DNA of 6,949 nt, from contig JAKMFG010000273.1 of the NCBI GenBank assembly GCA_022425565.1, forward strand, positions 1 through 6,949. The letters are read 5' to 3'. Source of the stretch: Alphaproteobacteria bacterium. GTDB taxonomy: Bacteria; Pseudomonadota; Alphaproteobacteria; Puniceispirillales; Puniceispirillaceae. The position numbers and the translations under genes were made by a program. Below, one piece after another: positions 1-5,448 of the stretch; within the stretch, counting starts at the first letter, position 1; each line of letters starts with the position of its first letter. The notes beneath the pieces are model-generated. The model did not search any database, was not told where the DNA came from, and was given only the letters and a program-made list of their open reading frames with translations.

Positions 1-32
1 TCACGGCGCTTCGCGCCGCTGCCGGAAAATGA
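1..32 (+). CDS. 3' end of a probable upstream gene (partial)
   Basis: An open frame enters from the left edge, reads Thr-Ala-Leu-Arg-Ala-Ala-Ala-Gly-Lys from base 3, and stops at TGA (30-32). This stop overlaps the ATG of the next gene (29-31) in the ATGA arrangement common for translationally coupled genes in an operon. Only nine codons are visible, so no function can be assigned. The frame could also be chance; the overlap geometry and the lack of any other space for an upstream leader are the only support. Confidence 0.35.
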   Translation, partial: TALRAAAGK

Positions 33-1075
33 CCGCCGCACCGGCGATCCGCATGATCAACACCCATGCCGAGGGTGAACTCGGCTATGTCGCGATTGAC
101 GGTGTGCCGGAAATTCCTGGAAAAACCATTGTCGACAGGCTCGACTGGCTGAATAGCGATGCCGGCATTCCGCTGCGCCGTCATCTGATGCTGGCACCGC
201 GCGCCAATCCGGCCTGTTCGGTGAACCTGATGATGGATCCTGTCGATCCGGCCGCAGATGCGGCCTTTGTGATCCTGCAGCCGAATGCCGCGCATGCCAG
301 TTCCGGGTCCAACAGCATCTGCGTGACCACGGCACTCCTCGAGACAGGCCGTATTCCGATGATCGAGCCTGAGACGGTGGTGACGCTGGAAACAGCCGCC
401 GGACTCGTCACCGCCACAGCGACCTGCCATGGCGGCAAGTGTGAACGTGTCGCCATCGACATGGTGCCGTCGTTCGTTGAGGCGCTGGATGTGGTGCTGG
501 ATACATCGGAATGGGGCAGGGTGACAGCTGATATCTGTTATGGCGGGGTGTTCTACGCCCTTGTCGATGTCGATCAGGTCGGCCTGTCCATCATGCCGCG
601 TGACGCTGCCGAACTGGCGCGCATCGGCATGGTGCTTCGCGATCGGTTCACTGCGGCAGATCCAGTGGTTCATCCCGAAATACCGGCGATCAACGGCATC
701 GCCTATGTGATGTTCCGGCAAGCCGGGGCCGATGGCCAGACACGCACCGCCACCGTGATGCCACCGGGCCGGCTCGACCGTAGCCCCTGCGGCACCGGGT
801 CATCGGCGCATCTGGCATCGCTTCATGCAAGGGGCAAAATATCCGTCGGCGAGACCATTACCACCCGGTCCGTCATCGGTTCGGCCTTCGAGGTGACGCT
901 TCTTGGCGTGACCGAGGCGGCGGGCCGCACCGCGATCCTGCCGCGGATTTCCGGACGCGGCTGGCGCTTCGGCGAAACACTGGTGGAAAGCGATCCGAGT
1001 GATGTTTTCGCCTCCGGCTATGCCGTTACCGATGTATGGGGGCCGGATGCCGCAACGCTCGACCCGGACGGCTGA
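29..1075 (+). CDS. Proline racemase-family protein, probable trans-3-hydroxy-L-proline dehydratase / 4-hydroxyproline 2-epimerase type
   Basis: This 348-residue cytoplasmic enzyme has the full length of the proline racemase family. The N-terminus RMINTHAEGE (8-17) matches the family opening. The first catalytic position, Cys in true racemases (MCGH motif), is Ser92 in SSGSNSIC. The second is intact: Cys254 in DRSPCGTGSSA (250-260). From memory of the family, Cys/Cys members are proline racemases or 4-hydroxyproline epimerases, Thr/Cys members are trans-3-hydroxyproline dehydratases, and bacterial Ser/Cys members dehydrate trans-3-hydroxy-L-proline and may also epimerise 4-hydroxyproline. Dehydration would give delta-1-pyrroline-2-carboxylate, but no reductase for that product is in view. 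The ATG overlaps an upstream stop (ATGA), and the ribosome binding site is weak (GGAAA), consistent with coupling. Two PLP enzymes follow on the same strand. The family is secure; the substrate is inference. Confidence 0.85.
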   Translation: MTAAPAIRMINTHAEGELGYVAIDGVPEIPGKTIVDRLDWLNSDAGIPLRRHLMLAPRANPACSVNLMMDPVDPAADAAFVILQPNAAHASSGSNSICVTTALLETGRIPMIEPETVVTLETAAGLVTATATCHGGKCERVAIDMVPSFVEALDVVLDTSEWGRVTADICYGGVFYALVDVDQVGLSIMPRDAAELARIGMVLRDRFTAADPVVHPEIPAINGIAYVMFRQAGADGQTRTATVMPPGRLDRSPCGTGSSAHLASLHARGKISVGETITTRSVIGSAFEVTLLGVTEAAGRTAILPRISGRGWRFGETLVESDPSDVFASGYAVTDVWGPDAATLDPDG

Positions 1076-1124
1076 TCACTGCTATCGTCTGAACACCGAC
1101 ATTCACCTTCGCAACACGCCTGAC

Positions 1125-1128
1125 AGGA
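1125..1128 (+). promoter_or_regulatory. Ribosome binding site of the class V aminotransferase-fold gene
   Basis: AGGA lies six bases before the ATG at 1135, inside the 59-base gap after the proline racemase-family gene. It supports that ATG as the start. No convincing promoter or terminator was seen in the gap. Confidence 0.55.
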
Positions 1129-1134
1129 TTTCCC

Positions 1135-2373
1135 ATGACCGCAAAACTTGATGTTGATTTCGTCCGGTCACAGTTCCCGGCTTTCTCCGAACCATCGCTT
1201 CAGGGCCAGGCCTTTTTTGAGAATGCAGGCGGGTCCTATACCTGCCGTCAGGTGATTGACCGGCTTCACCGCTTCTACACTCAGCGCAAGGTCCAGCCCT
1301 ATGGCCGCTATGCGGCAAGCGCGGCCGGCGGTGCCGAGATGGACGAGGCGCGCACGCGGTTGGCGGCGCTGATGAATGTCGAGGCCGACGAGCTCAGCTT
1401 CGGCCCGTCGACAAGCCAGAACACCTATGTCCTGGCGCAGGCCTTTGCCGACACCCTGTCGCCTGGCGATGCTGTCATTGTCACCGACCAGGACCACGAG
1501 GCGAACAGCGGTGCGTGGCGGCGGCTTGAAAATCGCGGGATGGAAATTCGTGAATGGTGCATTGATCCGGAGAGTGGCCAGCTCGAACTGGACAGCCTTG
1601 CCGCCATTCTTGACGAGAAGGTAAAGCTGGTCTGTTTCCCGCATTGCTCCAACGTCATCGGACAGGAGAACCCGGTCGCGCGGATCACCGCCATGGCCCA
1701 TGATGTCGGCGCGGTCACCTGCTGTGATGGTGTCAGCTATGCACCGCACGGGCTGCCAGATGTTGGTTCGCTTGGCACTGATATCTACCTGTTCTCCAGT
1801 TACAAGACCTATGGCCCGCATCAGGGGATCATGGTGGTTCGGCGCGAGCTCGCCGACAGGCTGGTCAATCAGGCGCATTTCTTCAATGCCGATGTCCGCT
1901 ACAAGCGGCTCACCCCTGCCGGTCCCGACCATGCACAGATCGCGGCCTGTGCCGGCATGGCAGACTATATCGATGCTCTCTATGCGCATCATCATGGTGC
2001 CGAGGCGGCCCCGGCGGAACGGGCGCGGGCGGTGGCCGCGATGCAGCGCGGGCATGAGGACAAGGTGCTTGCGCCGCTTCTGGACTATCTCGGCAGCCGC
2101 AATGATGCTCGCATCCTTGGAAGCAAGGAAGTCGGTACAGATGCCGGGCGTGTGCCCACGGTCGCGCTGCATACGGCAAGGCCGGCTGAGGAAATTGCCA
2201 TTTCGCTGGCTGATCATGGCGTCATGGCCGGAGAGGGGAATTTCTACGCCATCCGGACGATCGGGGCGATGGGATGCGATCCAGATGCGGGTGTGCTGCG
2301 GCTCAGCTTTGTGCATTACACCACCGACGCCGAAGTCCAGCAGCTGATGAAGGGGCTTGATGCCTGCCTTTAA
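1135..2373 (+). CDS. Class V aminotransferase-fold PLP enzyme, cysteine desulfurase-like (VC1184 type), without the desulfurase cysteine
   Basis: This 412-residue protein has the NifS/SufS fold throughout. Visible landmarks are FFENAGG (27-33), the DHEAN segment (120-124) that replaces the usual HHxN, SNVIG (172-176), Asp198 with His205 for the PLP ring, and the Schiff-base lysine Lys224 in SSYKTYGPHQG. The C-terminal stretch LRLSFVHYTTDAEV (388-401) corresponds to the carboxylate-binding arginine region. Cysteine desulfurases carry a catalytic Cys in an RxGxHCA motif; here the matching place reads AGEGNFYA (365-372), as in the VC1184-type subfamily recalled from memory. Annotation as a desulfurase or selenocysteine lyase would therefore be misleading. 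A lyase, epimerase or transaminase acting on an amino acid is more likely. AGGA six bases before the ATG supports the start. It sits between two other amino-acid enzymes. Confidence 0.85.
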   Translation: MTAKLDVDFVRSQFPAFSEPSLQGQAFFENAGGSYTCRQVIDRLHRFYTQRKVQPYGRYAASAAGGAEMDEARTRLAALMNVEADELSFGPSTSQNTYVLAQAFADTLSPGDAVIVTDQDHEANSGAWRRLENRGMEIREWCIDPESGQLELDSLAAILDEKVKLVCFPHCSNVIGQENPVARITAMAHDVGAVTCCDGVSYAPHGLPDVGSLGTDIYLFSSYKTYGPHQGIMVVRRELADRLVNQAHFFNADVRYKRLTPAGPDHAQIAACAGMADYIDALYAHHHGAEAAPAERARAVAAMQRGHEDKVLAPLLDYLGSRNDARILGSKEVGTDAGRVPTVALHTARPAEEIAISLADHGVMAGEGNFYAIRTIGAMGCDPDAGVLRLSFVHYTTDAEVQQLMKGLDACL

Positions 2374-2393
2374 GTCTGGCTAGTCTTTGCCTC

Positions 2394-2409
2394 GGGCGCT
2401 GTTGCGCCC
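2394..2409 (+). other. Small GC-rich stem-loop after the class V gene
   Basis: GGGCGC and GCGCCC flank a TGTT loop, a perfect six-base-pair stem starting 20 bases after the TAA at 2371-2373. The nearest T-run (2434-2438) begins 24 bases beyond the stem, too far for a canonical intrinsic terminator. It may attenuate transcription or protect the 3' end, or be chance in GC-rich DNA. Confidence 0.3.
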
Positions 2410-2451
2410 CGCGCATTACAGGTATTCCATCACTTTTTAGCGCCTGAACAA

Positions 2452-2465
2452 CCAGTGGCCACTGG
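2452..2465. promoter_or_regulatory. Perfect 14-bp palindrome (possible operator or leader hairpin)
   Basis: CCAGTGGCCACTGG reads identically on both strands. It ends two bases before the GGGGA ribosome binding site and 18 bases before the ATG of the MalY/PatB-like gene. It lies in the only gap of this strand's gene group longer than 60 bases. Possible roles are binding of a dimeric regulator or an RNA fold near the ribosome site. A 14-bp palindrome is expected by chance less than once in 7 kb, so its position rather than its existence is the argument. Confidence 0.35.
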
Positions 2466-2467
2466 CC

Positions 2468-2472
2468 GGGGA
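2468..2472 (+). promoter_or_regulatory. Ribosome binding site that decides the MalY/PatB-like start
   Basis: GGGGA lies 11 bases before ATG 2484 but only two bases before the in-frame TTG at 2475. The spacing, the better start codon and the family's usual N-terminus (FDEV within the first residues) all favour 2484. Confidence 0.5.
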
Positions 2473-2483
2473 CTTTGTCCATC

Positions 2484-3653
2484 ATGATCGATTTTGACGA
2501 GGTTCTCGACAACCGCAACAAGCATCTCACCAAGTGGGAAACCTTCTCTGGAGAGTATGGCGTGCCGGCTGATACCGGCATTCCGCTATGGGTGGCGGAC
2601 ATGGATTTCCGCGCCCCGCCGCCTGTCAACGAAGCGCTGCAGAAGATGGTCGATCATGGTGTGCATGGCTATTACGGACCCGATGACAGCTTTCGCGAGG
2701 CGCAGATGGCATGGATGGCGCGCCGCCACGACTGGGTGATCGAGCCTGACTGGGCGCTACAGACCCATGGCCTTGGCAACGGGCTGTCGGTCATCATCAA
2801 CGCCTGCTCGCAGCCTGGCGAGGCGGTGATTGTCTTTTCACCCGTCTATCACTCATTCGCCCGCATCATCAAAGCCAATGACCGGCGTGTTCATGCCTCG
2901 ACGATGCAGATCAGGGACGGCCGTTTCCATATGGATCTCGACGCACTGGCGGCATCGCTGACGGGTGACGAGAAAATCATGTTCCTGTGCTCGCCGCACA
3001 ATCCGGGCGGCCGCATATGGAGCGCGGATGAGCTTCGCGAAGTCGCCCTGTTCTGTGAGACGCACGACATCATCATGGTCGTCGACGAGATCCATCACGA
3101 CCTGATCATGCCGGGGCACAGCCACACCATTCTGGCAAAGGTGGCGCCTGAAATTTCGCACAGGCTGATCACGCTTGTCGCCACCAGCAAGACCTTCAAC
3201 ATCGCCGGCATCGAGACCGGCAGCATGCTGATCCCCGATCCGGCCCTGCGGCAGCGTGTTGCGAGGGTCCGCAGCGCAATGAATATCTCGAACAACAGGT
3301 TCGGCATGCTGATGGCCGAAGCCGCCTATCGCGGCGGCGACGAGTGGCTCGACACGCTTATTCCCTATCTTGACGCCAACCGCAGGATGATGAACGAGGC
3401 GATCGACGGCATCCCCGGACTGTCCGTCATGAACCTCGAGGCGACCTATCTGGCCTGGGTTGATTTTTCAGGCACCGGCATGAAGCGCGAGGAATTCATC
3501 GACCGGCTTTGCCGAGTCGGCTTGGCGCCAAGCGAGGGGCGCACCTTCGGGCCGGAAGGTGAGTTATGCATGCGCTTCAACATCGCCTGCCGCCATGCGC
3601 TTCTTGATGAAGCCATGGCGCGCCTGGCAGATGCGTTTGCCGATCTTCAGTAA
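2484..3653 (+). CDS. MalY/PatB-type PLP aminotransferase / C-S beta-lyase
   Basis: This 389-residue cytoplasmic fold-type I PLP enzyme of the class I/II aminotransferase superfamily has the usual MalY/PatB length. The N-terminus MIDFDEVLDNR followed by KWE, and LWVADMDF (35-42), are hallmarks of the subfamily. Further landmarks are HGYYGP (61-66), SPHNPGGR (170-177) with the PLP-contacting Asn173, VVDEIHHDL (199-207) with Asp201, the Schiff-base Lys236 in ATSKTFNIAG, and Arg364 near the C-terminus for the substrate carboxylate. Known members cleave cystathionine, cysteine or cysteine conjugates to pyruvate, ammonia and a thiol, and some transaminate. The substrate here is unknown. It is third in the plus-strand group, 110 bases after the class V gene, so it may have its own expression signals (palindrome at 2452-2465). 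A TTG start at 2475 would add three residues but fits the ribosome binding site poorly. Confidence 0.87.
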   Translation: MIDFDEVLDNRNKHLTKWETFSGEYGVPADTGIPLWVADMDFRAPPPVNEALQKMVDHGVHGYYGPDDSFREAQMAWMARRHDWVIEPDWALQTHGLGNGLSVIINACSQPGEAVIVFSPVYHSFARIIKANDRRVHASTMQIRDGRFHMDLDALAASLTGDEKIMFLCSPHNPGGRIWSADELREVALFCETHDIIMVVDEIHHDLIMPGHSHTILAKVAPEISHRLITLVATSKTFNIAGIETGSMLIPDPALRQRVARVRSAMNISNNRFGMLMAEAAYRGGDEWLDTLIPYLDANRRMMNEAIDGIPGLSVMNLEATYLAWVDFSGTGMKREEFIDRLCRVGLAPSEGRTFGPEGELCMRFNIACRHALLDEAMARLADAFADLQ

Positions 3654-3662
3654 GGTGCCGTC

Positions 3663-4352
3663 CTAGACGATCTTCAGCTCGAAATCACCGATTCCGTCAA
3701 CGCCGCCGGCAAGGACATCGCCGCGTGATACGGCGCCAACACCGGCTGGTGTGCCCATATAGATCACATCACCCTGCTGCAGGGTGTACATGGTCGACAG
3801 ATCGGCGATGATTTCCGGCACCGACCAGACCATTTCCGACAGGTCGGCATCCTGCTTGACGGTGCCGTTCTGCGACAGGTGGATGCGGCCGCTGGCAACC
3901 GAGGGCACCTCTGACATCTGGCGCAGCGGGGTGATCACGGCCGACTCGTCCACATCCTTGGCAGTGTCCCAGGGCTTGCGGTTTTCCTTGGCCTTGTTCT
4001 GCAGGTCACGGCGGGTCATGTCTAGACCGGCAGCGCAGCCATAAATGTGGGTCAGCGCGTCAGCCTCGGCGATGTTCGTGCCACCGCTCTTCAGCGCAAA
4101 GACCAGTTCCATCTCGTAGTGATAGTTCTCCGTGCGCGGCGCATAGGCGATTTCACCCTCGGCCATGACCAGCGTGGTCGGCGATTTGGTGAAATAGAAG
4201 GGTGCTTCGCGGTCGACGACGGCACCCATCTCGGCAGCATGCGCCTCATAGTTGCGGCCAACGCAGAAAATCCGGTTCACCGGATAGAGCTTGTCACTGC
4301 CGATGATCGGAATGGTGGCGGGTGCGGTCGGTTCGAACAGGTAGTCGGTCAT
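3663..4352 (-). CDS. Fumarylacetoacetate hydrolase (FAH)-family protein, fumarylpyruvate hydrolase / FAHD1-like
   Basis: This 229-residue single-domain FAH-fold enzyme has the typical size of short bacterial fumarylpyruvate hydrolases and of FAHD1. The N-terminal VGRNYEAHAAEMG (31-43), FTKSPTT (54-60), YHYEMELV (77-84), GLDMTRRDLQ (109-118) and MGTPAGVG (199-206) are all family signatures. Glu80, Glu82 and Asp111 are the expected Mg/Mn ligands, and Lys132 lies in the conserved WDTAKDVD segment. AAGGA seven bases before the ATG supports the start. Known activities of close families are C-C hydrolysis of fumarylpyruvate or acylpyruvates, oxaloacetate decarboxylation and oxaloacetate keto-enol tautomerisation. 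It is last in the minus-strand group, 62 bases after the LigJ-like gene. The pathway there ends in pyruvate plus oxaloacetate, so action on oxaloacetate or on an enol tautomer of an intermediate is an attractive inference. A gentisate-pathway role is the alternative. Confidence 0.85.
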   Translation of the reverse strand: MTDYLFEPTAPATIPIIGSDKLYPVNRIFCVGRNYEAHAAEMGAVVDREAPFYFTKSPTTLVMAEGEIAYAPRTENYHYEMELVFALKSGGTNIAEADALTHIYGCAAGLDMTRRDLQNKAKENRKPWDTAKDVDESAVITPLRQMSEVPSVASGRIHLSQNGTVKQDADLSEMVWSVPEIIADLSTMYTLQQGDVIYMGTPAGVGAVSRGDVLAGGVDGIGDFELKIV

Positions 4353-4359
4353 GGCTTGG

Positions 4360-4364
4360 TCCTT
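4360..4364 (-). promoter_or_regulatory. Ribosome binding site of the FAH-family gene
   Basis: On the minus strand AAGGA lies seven bases before the ATG at 4352. It is the clearest Shine-Dalgarno match in the window and fixes this start, which also agrees with the expected N-terminus of the family. Confidence 0.6.
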
Positions 4365-4414
4365 GTCGCGGGATGATTGGTCAGAAGTTACGTATCGGGC
4401 TTCTGCTTTGGATA

Positions 4415-5425
4415 CTAGAGCGCAAAGCGCGAGAACACACGGCGGGCATTGCCTTCGAATACCATCTTGCGCTGTTTCTCGTCGAGGTTGGGCGTTGCAT
4501 CGATGTAACGTTTTGTGTCGTCGTAATAGTGACCGCTTCTGGGGTCTATGCCGCGCACCGCACCGATCATCTCCGATGCGAACAGGATGTTCTCGGTCGG
4601 GATCACCTTGGTCAGCATGTCGATGCCGTCCTGGTGATAGACGCAGGTATCGAAGAAGATGTTGCCGAGCACACGCTCGTTCAGGTCGCCGAGGCCCATG
4701 TCCTGTGCCATGCCGCGGAACCGGCCCCAGTGATATGGCACCGCTCCGCCGCCATGCGGGATGATGAACTTGATGTTCGGAAAGTCGGCGAACACGTCCG
4801 ACATCATGAAATGCACGAATGCCGTGGTGTCGGCACCGAGATAGAACGAGCTGGTGGTGTGCATCGCCGGGTGGCAGGCGCCGCTGACATGGATCATCGC
4901 CGGCACGTCAAGATCGCACATGGTCTCGTAGAGCGGGTACCAGTATCTGTCGCCGAGCGGCAGGTCTTTCCAGTAACCGCCGGATGGATCGGGGTTCAGG
5001 TTGCACCCGATGAAGCCCATCTCCTCGACGCAGCGACGAAGCTCGGTAATGCTCGTCTCGATCGGTGTCTGCGGGCTCTGTGGCAGCTGGCAGACCGGCA
5101 CGAAATTCTTCGGGAAGAGATCGCAGACACGCCGTATCAGGTCGTTGCAGTGCTCGGTCCAGGCCTGCGAGGTGCTGGCATTGCCAACATGATGGCCCAT
5201 CCAGCTGGCGCGCGGCGAGAACACGGTGACATCTGTGCCGCGTTCCTGCTGAACGCGAAGCTGGTTGGTCTCGATGCTCTCGCGGATTTCGTCGTCGCTG
5301 ACCGTCATCACGCCCTTGGTGCTGACATGGCTCGGGTCGGCGGCGACCGCTTCCTTCTGGGCGTCACGCCAGACGGCAACGCCCGGCGGGGTGGTGGTAT
5401 AATGGCCGTGGCAATCGATGATCAT
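4415..5425 (-). CDS. ligJ: 4-oxalomesaconate hydratase (LigJ-like, amidohydrolase family)
   Basis: This 336-residue cytoplasmic Zn enzyme of the amidohydrolase-2 group hydrates 4-oxalomesaconate to 4-carboxy-4-hydroxy-2-oxoadipate in protocatechuate 4,5-cleavage. The metal and catalytic residues are visible: His6 and His8 in DCHGHY, His179 in MIHVSG, His224 in PHGGGAVPYHWGRFRG, and Glu285 in SEMIGAVRGIDP. Most relatives (ACMSD, resorcylate decarboxylases) have Asp in that last place; Glu is characteristic of LigJ as I recall it from Sphingobium SYK-6. Other LigJ-like stretches are FSPRASWMGHH (69-79), NLNPDPSGG (142-150), FFDTCVYHQ (257-265) and YYDDTKRYI (300-308). Length and ends agree with the family. 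GGAG nine bases before the ATG supports the start. The gene lies 23 bases after the LigC-like gene, which strengthens the call. Substrate is inferred from similarity and context. Confidence 0.88.
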   Translation of the reverse strand: MIIDCHGHYTTTPPGVAVWRDAQKEAVAADPSHVSTKGVMTVSDDEIRESIETNQLRVQQERGTDVTVFSPRASWMGHHVGNASTSQAWTEHCNDLIRRVCDLFPKNFVPVCQLPQSPQTPIETSITELRRCVEEMGFIGCNLNPDPSGGYWKDLPLGDRYWYPLYETMCDLDVPAMIHVSGACHPAMHTTSSFYLGADTTAFVHFMMSDVFADFPNIKFIIPHGGGAVPYHWGRFRGMAQDMGLGDLNERVLGNIFFDTCVYHQDGIDMLTKVIPTENILFASEMIGAVRGIDPRSGHYYDDTKRYIDATPNLDEKQRKMVFEGNARRVFSRFAL

Positions 5426-5434
5426 GGAACCTGT

Positions 5435-5438
5435 CTCC
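5435..5438 (-). promoter_or_regulatory. Ribosome binding site of the ligJ-like gene
   Basis: GGAG on the minus strand lies nine bases before the ATG at 5425, inside the 23-base gap after the LigC-like gene. There is no room for a separate promoter, so both genes are probably on one transcript. Confidence 0.5.
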
Positions 5439-5448
5439 GGACTCTGCT

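Noticed and set aside
4..18. Six-base-pair hairpin CGGCGC-TTC-GCGCCG at the left edge
   Set aside because: It has no T-run, lies within a probable coding frame, and such short GC stems are frequent in this composition.
1168..2316. Minus-strand open frame of 382 codons opposite the class V aminotransferase-fold gene
   Set aside because: It is fully inside a gene with clear family motifs on the other strand, and its translation shows no domain or motif.
1700..2347. Plus-strand 215-codon frame inside the class V gene
   Set aside because: It is a shifted-frame shadow: its translation is rich in Arg, Met, Ser and Trp without motifs, while the main frame carries the PLP lysine and conserved C-terminus.
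3737..3751. Stem ACACC/GGTGT downstream of the convergent junction as a terminator for the plus-strand genes
   Set aside because: It is five base pairs inside the FAH-family coding sequence (the conserved TPAGVG region) with no T-run; protein conservation explains the bases.
4382..4415. Short inverted repeats in the gap between ligJ and the FAH-family gene (CAGAAG/CTTCTG at 4382-4387 and 4400-4405; GTATC/GATAC at 4392-4396 and 4411-4415)
   Set aside because: The stems are only five or six base pairs, overlap each other, have long loops and no T-run, so neither a terminator nor a riboswitch is supported.
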